64,000 nucleotides of DNA from Candidatus Parachristensenella avicola (GTDB taxonomy: Bacteria; Bacillota; Clostridia; Christensenellales; UMGS416). Both the position numbers and the translations under genes were made by a program. Where the stretch lies: assembly GCA_904420205.1 (NCBI GenBank), contig CAJFUN010000009.1:1-64000 (forward strand), written 5' to 3'. Below the pieces are notes generated by a model. That model was not told the DNA's origin. It ran no database searches and was given only the letters and a program-made list of their open reading frames with translations. Positions within the stretch are counted from its first letter, which is position 1. Each line of letters starts with the position of its first letter. Shown in pieces: positions 23,217 to 33,096 of this stretch.

Positions 23217-25304
23217 ATGAAAAGATGCAAGAAATGGCTGGCTTGCCTAATAAGCCTGGCGATGGCATCCATCGGGGTGACGCCGGCTTATGCAGCCGGT
23301 CAGGAAGGCATTAGCAAGGATGAAAACGTATTTGTCATCCTTCAGCCTGACGGTTCGGTGAAAGAACAGATTGTCAGTAACTGGCTGCACAGCGATCAGG
23401 GGCTTTCCGAGGTAGAGGATGCAAGCCGCCTGACAGACATTGAAAATCTCAAGGGGCAGCTTGAGCCGGAGCGCCATGGTGACAGCCTGCGCTGGAATAC
23501 CGAGGAAAAGGATGTTTATTATCAGGGGCACACCGAGCAGACGCCTCCCGTAACGGCGGCAATTACATATGCGCTGGATGGAGAAGCGATGCCATGCCAG
23601 GCCCTTATCGGCAAGAGCGGTCATGTAAAGATAACCATCACATTGACAAACCATGAGAAATCCGAACGAGAAATCAACGGTCAGCTGCGCGATATCTACA
23701 CTCCGTTCTTCACCATCATTGCGGCTGACCTGCCAACAGCGCATTTTAGCAACATAATAGCAGAGAACGGCACGGTGCAGACGGATGCCTCAAACCAGTT
23801 GGCCTGTTTTCTGGCTATGCCTGGAATGCGGGCCAACTTCGACGGGCTATTGACGGATAAACTGGGCGGGTTGACGGATGCGATGCTGGATACGGTAACG
23901 CTGGAGGCGGATGTGAACGATTTCCAAATGCCGATGATCATGATGGCTACAGCCACCAGCATGGAGGAATTGACCGAAACAGAGACCTCGCTCCCCGATT
24001 TGGAAGGGCGTTTGGATGAATTGAAGGACGCAACAGGGGACCTGCAGGATGGCGCTGAAGCGCTGGCGGAGGCTGCATCCATGCTAAAGGATAAGATGGC
24101 GCAGCTGAATCAAAGCTATAATGCCTTTGATCGGGGCATTATTTCGGCGCTTGCGGGCGCAAAAGCACTGCAGCAAGGCGCGCTGCAGCTGGATGATGGG
24201 GTTAGGACCTTGGCAGAGGGTACGCAGCAGCTGCAATCAGGCAGCAGTACGCTGGCCCAAATGCTGAATGACGAGCTGGTTCCCGGCCTGACCCAAGCGG
24301 CGGGACAGCAGCAGCGCCTTGAACAGAAGATGGCGGCAATCCGACAGGCGCTGGACAGCGTTAGCCTGCCGGATATGGATGCGATGAAAGATGAGCTGGC
24401 GGCAGGCGTCGGTTCCGTATTCGACCAAGCTGCGGCTGGGGCGGCACAAGGTGCTGCAGGCGCCGCCCTTAACGGATATAGCCAAGTACTTCAAGGCGTA
24501 TTGGCAGGTTCGGGCCTGGATGCGGATACGCAGGCCGACATTCTGGCTGCGGTAAACGCGTCGCTGAATCAAAATAGCATAACCGCCGAACAGATTGCCG
24601 GCAGCGTAACCGGCCAAATGGGCGAGGCCAAGCAGCAGGCGGTTCTCCAATCGCTCAAGGCGCTGGAGGGTATGGATCTTTCCAACCTAGAGGCGATAAT
24701 GGGGCAGCTCGGCGAGCTTTCCGGCGAGGCGCAAAGCATGATGGACAGCGTTAAAACGCTAACTCAGGCCTTATATAACGAGGAAGATCCCGCCGATCCC
24801 CATACCGTGGTGGGTGCGGCCGCAACCATTGCCTCGGGAGCCGCGCAGGTGAATGGCGGCATGGATGCGCTGAAGAAAGGCGCAGATCGCCTGGAGCGCG
24901 GGACCCAGGAGCTGGCGGACGGCCTTACGGCCGTACGCAGCGCCAGTGCGGCGATCAAGGAGGCTATCGGGCAATTCCTGGAAGGCGCAGGATCGCTTCA
25001 GCAGGGAGCGGGCAGCCTGCACAGCGGCATGGATACCTATGCGCAGGAGGGGATAGGCGAACTGATCGATCGCATGGAAAACCTGAATTTGGACGGTATC
25101 AGCGAAGTGATGACGGCCATGCAGGATCAGGCCAACGGCTACGGCAGCTATAGCGGCGGCCCAACGGGCATAAAATCCACGGTCAAGTTTGTCATGAAGG
25201 TGGAAGCGCCTCAGGTGGAAGCGGCGGACGAAAATCCAAAGGCTGAGCAGGCGCCTGAAGCGCCTGCCTCCTTCTGGGACCGTGTCAAGGGCTTATTCGA
25301 CTAG
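23217..25304 (+). CDS. secreted YhgE/Pip-like coiled-coil protein, partner of the MMPL transporter
   Basis: A 695-residue exported protein. Residues 1-26 are a signal peptide ending in an AYA-A-type site. Residues about 60-250 form a beta-rich domain with an ADVNDFQMPMIMMATA element. Residues 260-600 are long helices with repeated xLxxGxxxLxxG units (LQQGALQLDDGVRTL, LERGTQELADGLTAV, LQQGAGSLHSGM) like the periplasmic part of YhgE/Pip proteins. The C-terminus has no membrane helix. AAGGAG is shared with the end of the MMPL gene. It is probably the extracellular component of the export system controlled by the TetR regulator. The exact role is inferred. Confidence 0.8.
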   Translation: MKRCKKWLACLISLAMASIGVTPAYAAGQEGISKDENVFVILQPDGSVKEQIVSNWLHSDQGLSEVEDASRLTDIENLKGQLEPERHGDSLRWNTEEKDVYYQGHTEQTPPVTAAITYALDGEAMPCQALIGKSGHVKITITLTNHEKSEREINGQLRDIYTPFFTIIAADLPTAHFSNIIAENGTVQTDASNQLACFLAMPGMRANFDGLLTDKLGGLTDAMLDTVTLEADVNDFQMPMIMMATATSMEELTETETSLPDLEGRLDELKDATGDLQDGAEALAEAASMLKDKMAQLNQSYNAFDRGIISALAGAKALQQGALQLDDGVRTLAEGTQQLQSGSSTLAQMLNDELVPGLTQAAGQQQRLEQKMAAIRQALDSVSLPDMDAMKDELAAGVGSVFDQAAAGAAQGAAGAALNGYSQVLQGVLAGSGLDADTQADILAAVNASLNQNSITAEQIAGSVTGQMGEAKQQAVLQSLKALEGMDLSNLEAIMGQLGELSGEAQSMMDSVKTLTQALYNEEDPADPHTVVGAAATIASGAAQVNGGMDALKKGADRLERGTQELADGLTAVRSASAAIKEAIGQFLEGAGSLQQGAGSLHSGMDTYAQEGIGELIDRMENLNLDGISEVMTAMQDQANGYGSYSGGPTGIKSTVKFVMKVEAPQVEAADENPKAEQAPEAPASFWDRVKGLFD

Positions 25305-25321
25305 GAAAGCGCGCCGATAGA

Positions 25322-25361
25322 AAAAAGCGCCGCCGTTTCAATCGAAACGGCGGCGCTTTTT
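25322..25361. terminator. bidirectional terminator between the MMPL operon and prs
   Basis: A stem of at least 17 bp including A and T flanks (AAAAAGCGCCGCCGTTT with its complement) and a 6-base loop. T runs are present in both directions, serving the convergent genes on either side. Confidence 0.92.
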
Positions 25362-25377
25362 CTTACAAGTTCGCGTA

Positions 25378-26589
25378 TTATTTCCACAGACCGGCGGCTT
25401 CCTGCTCGGCACGGTAACGGGTGAGCAGGTTCTGGATGCGGTCGTAAGGGTTCAGCAGATGCGAGATGGAATGGTCATAGTTCAACGAAGCGATCAGATA
25501 GGAAATATATTTGCTCATATCTACCTCAGTGAACCACGGCGCGGCTTTCAGCTCAGGCGAGCGGTAGGTAAGGTTGGTGGAGAGCACCTTGGTAATCAGG
25601 CCTTCTTCATAGGCTTTGTTGAACAGGTCAAGTCCATTGGTAAAGAAAGCGAAGGTTACGCCTACATAGATGCGGCGAGCCTTGCGCTTCTTCAGTTCTC
25701 GTGCCACGTCCAGCATGGAATCGCCGGTCGAAATAAGATCGTCCGCGATGAAAACATCTTTGCCGGCTACGTCGTCGCCCAGATACTCGTGGGCGATGAT
25801 GGGATTGCGTCCGTCCACCACCGTGGTATAGTCGCGGCGTTTATAGAACATACCTAGATTCAACCCCAGCATGGTCGCGTAATAAATGTTCCGGTTCAGC
25901 GCGCCTTCATCGGGCGAGATAACCATCATGTGCTTGGGGTCAATGTGCAGATCCTTTTCCACCCGGAAGAGCGCTTTCAGGATCTGATAGGTGGGCATAA
26001 CGTTTTCAAAGGAGATGAGGGGGATGGCATTTTGGACGCGGGGATCATGGGCATCGAAGGTGATGACGTTTTCCACGCCCAGGGATGCCAGCTCCTGCAG
26101 GGCGAGGGCGCAGTCCAGCGATTCGCGGGAGGAGCGCTTGTGCTGGCGTCCCTCATAGAGCATGGGAGTAAGAACGGAAATACGGCGGGCTTTGCCGGCC
26201 ACGGCGCCAATGATGCGCTTAAGATCCTGCCAATGGTCGTCGGGCGACATTGGCACCTCTTTTCCGTACATCTTATAGGTGCAGGAATAGTTTGCAATGT
26301 CGGTGAGGATGTAGAGATCGTAGCCACGAACCGACTCCTTCAGCATGCCCTTAGCCTCGCCGGTGCCAAAGCGCGGGCAAGTCGCGTTAATCAGGTAGGT
26401 ATCGCGGCCGTTTCCGGGGAAGGTGTACATGTCGTCGCCGGATTCCTCGTGCTCGTTCCGCCAGCGCTTGAGGTATCCGTTGATCCTTTCGCCCAGCTCA
26501 GCGCTGGACTGCATGGCGATGAGCCCTAAAGGGCCCACCGGGATGGTAGAGAAGGGGTCGTTTTCCAGCTTGTTAATCAGATCCGTCAT
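25378..26589 (-). CDS. prs: ribose-phosphate pyrophosphokinase (long Clostridia type)
   Basis: Makes PRPP from ribose-5-phosphate and ATP for purine, pyrimidine, NAD, His and Trp synthesis. About 403 residues, longer than the usual 310-320 of PrsA. The PRPP-binding loop is DDLISTGDSMLDVARELKKR, the pyrophosphate-binding loop region is VITFDAHDPRVQNA and the flexible catalytic loop region is GRQHKRSSRESLD. Extra N-terminal sequence (residues 1-70) and an extended C-terminus set it apart from the standard enzyme. The start is ATG 26589, with GGGAG upstream. It has a clear promoter of its own. Confidence 0.85.
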   Translation of the reverse strand: MTDLINKLENDPFSTIPVGPLGLIAMQSSAELGERINGYLKRWRNEHEESGDDMYTFPGNGRDTYLINATCPRFGTGEAKGMLKESVRGYDLYILTDIANYSCTYKMYGKEVPMSPDDHWQDLKRIIGAVAGKARRISVLTPMLYEGRQHKRSSRESLDCALALQELASLGVENVITFDAHDPRVQNAIPLISFENVMPTYQILKALFRVEKDLHIDPKHMMVISPDEGALNRNIYYATMLGLNLGMFYKRRDYTTVVDGRNPIIAHEYLGDDVAGKDVFIADDLISTGDSMLDVARELKKRKARRIYVGVTFAFFTNGLDLFNKAYEEGLITKVLSTNLTYRSPELKAAPWFTEVDMSKYISYLIASLNYDHSISHLLNPYDRIQNLLTRYRAEQEAAGLWK

Positions 26590-26667
26590 CGCTTTTCTCC
26601 CAACATATTGATTCTTTGATACACCGCATGGCATGGGGCGGTGCGATTTACGCTCATCAACGCACAT

Positions 26668-26696
26668 ATTATAGTATATCGTTCGCCTTTTTGCAA
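26668..26696 (-). promoter_or_regulatory. prs promoter
   Basis: On the minus strand TTGCAA (26691-26696) and a perfect TATAAT (26668-26673) are 17 bases apart. The leader is about 70 bases long. Confidence 0.7.
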
Positions 26697-26742
26697 TTCA
26701 GTGCCGAATATTGGGGAAGAATGCACAAAGAAAGCATTCAAT

Positions 26743-27471
26743 TTATTTCAGCTGCTCGCATAGCGCTTGTAGCTCCTGGCATAGCCGGGCGGCGGCCTCG
26801 TCGGTAGCGGCTTGGCCCAGGGCCGGACTGGCATGATAGCGGGGATCCTCACCGGCTACGCCTTCGGGACGGACGGCAGGATCCGCGGGAAGCGCGCCCA
26901 TATCCACGAGTTCCGGATAAAAATGCATCATGATCGAAGTTTCATTGGCTGCGGCGTGATCGTTTTGAAAGCCAATCGCGTCGGCCTTGGACCAAGCGCA
27001 TCGCAGAAAAAGGTCATACTTCCGCTCCCATTCCGGGGCATGCGCCATAAATGCCTTGGTGGAAGGGCCGTGACCATGAGCCACGACAATGCGAAAGCCG
27101 GCGCGGCGAAGCTGGGCCAGGATGGACTCCAAGAGAATGGCAAAGGTTTCATCGGCAACATGATAGGCCGATCCAGGCATCGGCCGAGGGGCTTCGCCTT
27201 GCGGGCGGCCCCAGAAATCCATCCCGATGTAGGTATAGCCGTCTTTCGTATAGGTCAGATCGGGCCCGACAAAGAGCATGGGCAGCACCACGCCGCCCAC
27301 CCTGCGGGCCAGTTGGGCGAACAGGCCGCGGCTTTGCAGGCCGTCAGAGCCCAAGGGCAGATGCGGTCCATGCCACTCCAGCGTCCCCAGAGGAAGATAA
27401 GCGATGGGCGCTTGCGCCAAGCGGCGGAGAAAGGCGTCAGGGGTGAGTTCTTCATAAAAGACCGTGTCCAT
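26743..27471 (-). CDS. creatininase-family amidohydrolase
   Basis: A 242-residue metal-dependent amidohydrolase of the creatininase/MftE/ArfB family. Metal-site motifs are [19 protein letters not shown] (residues 26-44, with Glu, His and Asp ligands), HGHGPS and [10 protein letters not shown] (the downstream Glu). The start is ATG 27471, with AAAGGAGTG upstream. Family members open cyclic amides such as creatinine or formamide-type intermediates, or process peptides such as mycofactocin. No neighbour tells which. It is divergent from the damaged ABC ATPase gene. Confidence 0.88.
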   Translation of the reverse strand: MDTVFYEELTPDAFLRRLAQAPIAYLPLGTLEWHGPHLPLGSDGLQSRGLFAQLARRVGGVVLPMLFVGPDLTYTKDGYTYIGMDFWGRPQGEAPRPMPGSAYHVADETFAILLESILAQLRRAGFRIVVAHGHGPSTKAFMAHAPEWERKYDLFLRCAWSKADAIGFQNDHAAANETSIMMHFYPELVDMGALPADPAVRPEGVAGEDPRYHASPALGQAATDEAAARLCQELQALCEQLK

Positions 27472-27497
27472 GCGTTCACTCCTTTCTATCATTTTTT

Positions 27498-27503
27498 ATT
27501 ATA
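27498..27503 (-). promoter_or_regulatory. -10 of the creatininase-family gene
   Basis: Perfect TATAAT on the minus strand about 27 bases before the start codon. The -35 region is weak. Confidence 0.45.
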
Positions 27504-27589
27504 CTCCATTAAAGGACAAAAAGCGCGGGCATTTCCCAGCTTTCATAGGATTGTTTATGATTTTATCGCATTCTCGTCACAAAAAATCC

Positions 27590-28050
<461 letters not shown>

Positions 28051-28054
<4 letters not shown>

Positions 28055-29235
28055 TCCAGTCCTTGAAAATGGCGCTTAAATCCATCGCCGGCAACAAGTT
28101 CCGCGCCTTTCTTACGATGCTGGGCATCATCATCGGCGTGATGGCACTGGTCATCCTGGTCAGCCTGGTCAACGGCGCGACAGGGACGGTGACCGATACG
28201 ATTTCCAGCCTCGGCAGCAACCTGTTAACCGTCACGATTAGCGACGACAAAGGGTCGCCGATCACCCTGGATACCCTAGACGAATGGATGCAGCAGGACG
28301 GTATTGGTCTGATCGCGCCCAACGGGCAAACCAGCGTTACGGGGAAATACGACGATCAAAGCGACACCATACAGGTTTATGGCACCACGCCGGCTTATGA
28401 ATCCATTAACGGGCTATCCATTCTGCTGGGAAGGTTTATTAAATCCTCCGATGTGGATAACCATACAAACATCTGCGTCATCAATGAAACGACGGCAGAG
28501 GAGCTGATCGGCTATACCGACTGCCTGGGCGAGGAGATTTCTCTGAACGGCATGAAGTTTACGGTTGTCGGTTTACTAGAGGATGACGACCAGTCCCTGA
28601 CCGCAGCCTTTGGCAGCGGCTCGATGGTGGCCTATATCCCCTATACGACGCTGATGCGGCTTTCGCCGACCGTATCTTCGGATATCGCCAGCTTCACCGT
28701 CAGCGCAGAGACGGATATGGCAACGGCGGAAGCCCAGATGACGGCGCTGCTGCTCGAACGGTTTGAAGCCGATACGGATGCCTTCACCGTCTCTTCCCTG
28801 GATGCGCTGGAGGATACGATGAGCAGCGTTACGTCCATTTTAACCATTCTGCTGGGCGGCATTGCCGCCATATCGCTGATCGTTGGCGGGATCGGTATCA
28901 TGAATATTATGCTAGTCACCGTAACCGAACGAACCCGGGAAATCGGTATCCGCAAAGCCATCGGTGCGGGGCGGGGCGCGATCCTGCAGCAATTCTTGCT
29001 GGAATCGGTGGTGCTCTGCATGCTGGGATGCGCGGTTGGCGTATTTCTCTCCTGGATTGTACTGCGCGTTATTTCGGTGGTGGTGTCCAGCCTGAGCATG
29101 ACCTTCAGCCTGGAGTGGAATGTCGTATGGATTGCGGTCGGATTTTGCTTTTTCATCGGCGTTGTGTTCGGTCTGTATCCGGCCAATAAGGCTGCGAAGA
29201 TGGCGCCCATCGACGCGCTGCATTATGGCGGCTAA
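28051..29235 (+). CDS. MacB/FtsX-type ABC transporter permease
   Basis: A complete 394-residue permease: N-terminal helix (about residues 17-42), a large extracytoplasmic MacB_PCD domain (45-260), then three C-terminal helices forming the FtsX domain. The coupling segment [22 protein letters not shown], which docks on the ATPase, and the final [19 protein letters not shown] are intact. It works in peptide or antibiotic export or mechanotransmission with an ATPase and an adaptor. Its cognate ATPase gene directly upstream is truncated, so it is either inactive or uses an ATPase from elsewhere. Confidence 0.92.
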
Positions 29236-29250
29236 GGAAGGAGGAGGGGC

Positions 29251-31911
29251 ATGAAAAAAAGCAAAGCGCGGCCCGCCGCCAAGGCGGACCGGATAAAGGC
29301 AGCTGTCCTGATCGCTCTTATGGTTCTTTTTACGGTGCTGCTCGCCGCGGATCTAGTCAACCTGGCGCTGCCGTCGGTCGCAGGCAATGTGGAGATTCCG
29401 TCATCCGCCATGGAACCTAGACGTTCTGAAAGCGCTATAGGCGAAGCATTAGAGCAGGCCGATGGAGCCAATGACCGCGATATGCCCTCGCAGCCCAACG
29501 GCGAAGAAGCGCCCGAGATGAGGGAAATGGGCGAGCGGGGCGCTTTGGGCACGGTTGCAACCCTCCGAAGCGCATTGAAGGAGGCCTGGCTTCCGATTCT
29601 CCTTGTTTGCTTAGCCGGCGATGGCGTTTGCCTGTTCCTGCTGCTGCGTATCCGTCGTAGAAGCGGCAAAGCACAGCAGGCGGTTATGGCCGCGACGCAG
29701 GAGGAAGGAAAGCGGCGGAGCGATAAGGGGGCTTGGGTGCTGCCCGCGTGCCTGATCCTGGCGATAGCCGTAGTGGTAGCGATGCTGCCCTCGGGCACGA
29801 CCAGCGCCAATTCGGTGACGGTTCATGAAACGGTGGTGGCTGAAACTGCACAGACCGGCGATCTTTCGGCCGGAATATCCGGAGCAGGGACGCTGGAAAG
29901 CGACGAAGCTGTCGCAATTGAGATACCGGAGGCCGTCTCTATTCAGGCTTATTATGTGAGCAATGGCGATACAGTGAAGGCCGGCGACCCGCTGGTTGCT
30001 GTGGATTCAACTTCCGTGGCGTCGGCGATTGCCGAGCTCCAAACCGTGATGGATGAGCTGGACGAAGCGCTGCAGGAAGAGGCCGAAGCATCTGCCGAGG
30101 ATACGATTTCCGCTACGGCCGAAGGACGGGTGAAGGCCATCTATGCGGGCGAGGGGGATCGTGTCTGGGATGTGATATCCGACCAGGGCGCACTGATGCT
30201 CTTATCGCTGGACGGTCTGATGGCTGTTGATATCGAAGATGACGAGACGCTGGCTATGGGCGATACCGTACAGGTGCTACGGCCGGACGGGACGGCGTTA
30301 TCTGGCCGGATTGCCCAAGTGGCGAACGGCAAGGCGACTGTCACGGTATCGGATGAGGATGCGGCCTATGGAGAACGCGTCACCGTAACCGACGGGCAGG
30401 GTGCCACGCTGGGCGAAGGTGAACTCTATATTCATAGCGAACTAAAGGTCACAGGTTATTACGGGACGGTGTCAGAGATCGAGGTATCGCTGGAAGAGAC
30501 GGTAGAAAAAGGCGATGCGCTCATTACGCTAAACGACACTGGACACACTTCGACATATGAGGCGCTGCTTGCCCGCCGCCATGAGCTTGAGGAGCAGATG
30601 GAAGATTTGTTCCGGTTGTATGAGGACGGCGTGCTTTACGCAGAATCGGAGGGGGTAGCCTCGGGTATCCCGGAGGATGCACCCATGGCCGATGCCGAAG
30701 ACGGAGGAACGGATGCGGCCTTATCTTCAGGCGCACAGAATAGAAGCCTGGTTACGGCGGTATATTCCAGCGTTACAGAGCTTAAAAGGCTGCTGAGCAC
30801 CTTGCCGGGCGAGGACGGCGGCAGCGTGGATACCTATGCTGCGATCATTGACGGGGTTTTGGACAATGAGCTGGAATTGTCCCTGTCGGCGCTGCCGGTG
30901 ACTGTGCCGGATCTGACCGACCTCTCATCCCTGGCAGAGATCGAAATGACGGAAACACTCCATTATTCTTATGAGGAGACAACGCCCTTGTATTGCTACC
31001 GGGATGGGCAGTGGACGACCCTGGCCTTCTCGGAGCTTCAGGTAGGCGACCGGCTCATTTTGGCATATCCGGCTGGCGGAAGCCCGGCAGCGGATACGCC
31101 GGTGTGGATTGTGTGCGAACCGGGTGGAACGGATACGCCCCAGGAGCCGGAGGAACCCACCGTACCGTCCACACCGGAGGATCCGGAGACATCCACCAAG
31201 CCGTCGGAGCCGGAGGAGCCCACTACACCGACAGCGCCGAATGAAGCCGGCGGTGCGCAGGAGCCTACCATGCCTACTCTGCCGTCAGTAAGCCAGCAGC
31301 GCCCCGATATGGCACAGAACACAACCGCTTATGCGGATGGCGCCCTTGCCGGACAGGCGCAGCAGGAGGCTGCTCTTTACGAAACATATAGCGTCGGCCA
31401 ACAGCAGGTTTTATCCATTACTCCACAGGAAACCGCCTATATCACCATCAGCGTGGATGAACTTGATATTCTGGCGCTCGAACCGGGGCAGACAGCAGCG
31501 GTTACTTTGGACGCGATTCCGGGACAGTCCTTCACAGGGACGGTTACCGAAATCAGCGCTGCGGGGACCAATGAAGGCGGTAATACCAAATTCGGCGTGA
31601 AAATATCGCTGCCCCGGACTGATCAGATGCTGGCCGGGATGAATGCTTCGGTTACGGTTGTGACCGCGACGAACAGCGGGGTGGTCACCATCCCAGCCGC
31701 TGCGCTGGTGGAAGATCGGGGAAAGACCTATGTATATACCACCTATGATGAAAAAACGGATAGCCTGGGCGGGATGACCGAGGTGGAAACCGGAATGTCC
31801 GACGGAGAACGTGTGGAGATCCGTTCAGGCCTTCAAGCGGGAGATGCTTATTACTACCGCTATGCGGATACCGTTACCTATCATTTCCTTCCAGGCGCAG
31901 TCAGCCGGTAG
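29251..31911 (+). CDS. large HlyD/MacA-type adaptor with extra N-terminal membrane helices
   Basis: An 886-residue protein. Hydrophobic segments at about residues 17-43, 112-134 and 160-183 suggest three membrane passes before the exported part. From about residue 195 there is a MacA-like barrel-sandwich/lipoyl domain split in two, with a helical hairpin near 440-500. Residues 630-700 are a Pro/Glu/Thr-rich linker. The C-terminal beta-barrel domain (about 730-830) ends with the membrane-proximal part. GGAAGGAGGAGG precedes the ATG. MacA proteins are usually 380-400 residues with one helix, so this is unusual. It belongs with the FtsX permease 15 bases upstream. Confidence 0.85.
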   Translation: MKKSKARPAAKADRIKAAVLIALMVLFTVLLAADLVNLALPSVAGNVEIPSSAMEPRRSESAIGEALEQADGANDRDMPSQPNGEEAPEMREMGERGALGTVATLRSALKEAWLPILLVCLAGDGVCLFLLLRIRRRSGKAQQAVMAATQEEGKRRSDKGAWVLPACLILAIAVVVAMLPSGTTSANSVTVHETVVAETAQTGDLSAGISGAGTLESDEAVAIEIPEAVSIQAYYVSNGDTVKAGDPLVAVDSTSVASAIAELQTVMDELDEALQEEAEASAEDTISATAEGRVKAIYAGEGDRVWDVISDQGALMLLSLDGLMAVDIEDDETLAMGDTVQVLRPDGTALSGRIAQVANGKATVTVSDEDAAYGERVTVTDGQGATLGEGELYIHSELKVTGYYGTVSEIEVSLEETVEKGDALITLNDTGHTSTYEALLARRHELEEQMEDLFRLYEDGVLYAESEGVASGIPEDAPMADAEDGGTDAALSSGAQNRSLVTAVYSSVTELKRLLSTLPGEDGGSVDTYAAIIDGVLDNELELSLSALPVTVPDLTDLSSLAEIEMTETLHYSYEETTPLYCYRDGQWTTLAFSELQVGDRLILAYPAGGSPAADTPVWIVCEPGGTDTPQEPEEPTVPSTPEDPETSTKPSEPEEPTTPTAPNEAGGAQEPTMPTLPSVSQQRPDMAQNTTAYADGALAGQAQQEAALYETYSVGQQQVLSITPQETAYITISVDELDILALEPGQTAAVTLDAIPGQSFTGTVTEISAAGTNEGGNTKFGVKISLPRTDQMLAGMNASVTVVTATNSGVVTIPAAALVEDRGKTYVYTTYDEKTDSLGGMTEVETGMSDGERVEIRSGLQAGDAYYYRYADTVTYHFLPGAVSR

Positions 31912-32211
31912 CTAGATCCCCTTAGGGATTTCGCAGCGGCCCATTAAAGCGGGTATATAGGGAGGCCGTCTCCCCCAGATGAGGGAGGCGGCCTCCATGT
32001 GTGTGATCCGTTTCTATGATTAAGTGGAAAGAAGGAAGTGCGCTTACAAATAATTTACAACCAACAATTTGTTTCAAAACTATGACGGGGCGAAATAAAA
32101 TCGTAACAGATAAAAATAAACGCCTGCGTGCGACGGATCAACGGATGATCCATGTGCAGCTGCTGGCAGACGGGCAATTGGCCTATCGGGTAATCCGCAT
32201 AGAAAAAGCCG
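31912..32211. other. intergenic region after the export cassette
   Basis: Contains a long hairpin (GGAGGCCG at 31961-31968 pairing with CGGCCTCC at 31989-31996, plus inner pairs) that may end the export operon although no T run follows. The rest is AT-rich, with a doubtful plus-strand frame discussed under rejected items. Confidence 0.5.
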
Positions 32212-32246
32212 AAAAAAAGCCCTTTTCGTAAAACGAAAAGGGCTTT
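32212..32246 (-). terminator. terminator of tRNA-Leu
   Basis: A 13-bp perfect stem (AAAGCCCTTTTCG with its complement) with a 5-base loop, followed on the minus strand by seven T residues. It starts right at the CCA end of the tRNA. Confidence 0.9.
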
Positions 32247-32332
32247 GGTGCCGGCGATCGGGGTCGAACCGATACGGTATCGCTACCACGGGATTTTGAG
32301 TCCCGCACGTCTGCCAATTCCATCACGCCGGC
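32246..32332 (-). tRNA. tRNA-Leu (anticodon CAA)
   Basis: 87 bases on the minus strand. The acceptor stem is GCCGGCG pairing with CGCCGGC, with discriminator A and an encoded CCA end. The anticodon stem CGGGA/TCCCG holds loop CTCAAAA, giving anticodon CAA, which reads UUG. The long variable arm expected for a class II Leu tRNA is present, and the T arm carries GGTTCGACCCC. It is a single gene with its own promoter and terminator. Confidence 0.95.
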
Positions 32333-32368
32333 GGAAAAATGTGACCGCATCCCTGCGGAACGATATTA

Positions 32369-32397
32369 ATCATACCAAAAAGTTTACGAGAATGCAA
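32369..32397 (-). promoter_or_regulatory. tRNA-Leu promoter
   Basis: On the minus strand TTGCAT (32392-32397) and TATGAT (32369-32374) are 17 bases apart, 36 bases from the mature tRNA 5' end. Confidence 0.7.
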
Positions 32398-32417
32398 CAA
32401 CATCACATAAATTTAAT

Positions 32418-32446
32418 TTGTTTTCTGCGTGGGTAAACGCTAGAAT
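32418..32446 (+). promoter_or_regulatory. promoter of the ECF sigma factor gene
   Basis: TTGTTT (32418-32423) and TAGAAT (32441-32446) are 17 bases apart. It is also possible that an autoregulatory ECF promoter overlaps here, but no clear ECF-type AAC motif was fixed. Confidence 0.5.
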
Positions 32447-32498
32447 AGAAGCGATGAAGAGATCATCCGGCGAAAGTGCTTGAAAGGAGGCGCGCATC

Positions 32499-33071
32499 TT
32501 GGGTGTACAGCGACAAAAAGATATGCGCATTGAGCAGGCGCAACAGGGCGACCTGGCCGCCTTTGAAGAGCTGGTACGGGAGCATGAGCGGAAAATATAT
32601 AACCTTTGCTTTAGCACCATGGGCAGCGCCGAGGATGCAGCTGATATGGCCCAGGAAACGCTGCTCAAAGCTTGGCGGGCGCTGCAGCGTTTTGATGGGC
32701 GCTCGAGCCTGGGTACCTGGTTATACCGCATTGCAGTGAACACCTGCCTGGACGAGCTACGTCGGCGAAAGAATCGCACAACGGTGTCGATCCAAAACCT
32801 AGCGGAAAAGGGATGGGAGCCGGAGGACGAAGGCGGCGATTTTGTGGAGCGCAGCATCCAGCGGGAGGAAGTGCGGCAGGCGCTGCGGGAATTGCCCGAC
32901 GACTACCGAACCGTGCTGATTCTGCGAGATATTCAAGGCTTTTCCTATGATGAAATAGCGGATATCCTCGCGTGCCCTGTCGGTACGGTACGATCTAGGC
33001 TGAACCGCGCCCGGGGAAATATGGTGAAAAAACTTTTGGGAGGGGAACAAAAGAAACGGCGCTCCGTCTAA
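32499..33071 (+). CDS. ECF-type RNA polymerase sigma factor
   Basis: A 190-residue sigma-70-family factor of the ECF group (SigW/RpoE type). Region 2 (about residues 15-85) includes YNLCFSTMGSAEDAADMAQETLLKAW and ends RFDGRSSLGTWLYRIAVN. Region 4 (about 125-180) includes LPDDYRTVLILRDIQGFSYDEIADIL and GTVRSRLNRAR. The start is TTG 32499, with AAAGGAGG eight bases upstream. The gene for a membrane protein with a zinc-binding anti-sigma domain follows 25 bases later, so the pair forms a signalling unit that should answer to envelope conditions. Confidence 0.92.
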   Translation: MGVQRQKDMRIEQAQQGDLAAFEELVREHERKIYNLCFSTMGSAEDAADMAQETLLKAWRALQRFDGRSSLGTWLYRIAVNTCLDELRRRKNRTTVSIQNLAEKGWEPEDEGGDFVERSIQREEVRQALRELPDDYRTVLILRDIQGFSYDEIADILACPVGTVRSRLNRARGNMVKKLLGGEQKKRRSV

Positions 33072-33096
33072 AGGGCAGAAGAGGGAGGGCTGGAAC

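Noticed and set aside
24000-25100. Repeated xLxxGxxxLxxG units as a phage tape-measure protein
   Set aside because: A signal peptide and pairing with an MMPL transporter fit a YhgE/Pip-like envelope protein better; no phage genes nearby.
32016-32231. A 71-codon plus-strand frame upstream of tRNA-Leu with a Lys-rich product
   Set aside because: No ribosome site before its ATG, no recognised domain, and its 3' end runs into the tRNA terminator hairpin. The last 40 codons look somewhat coding-like, but the support is too weak.
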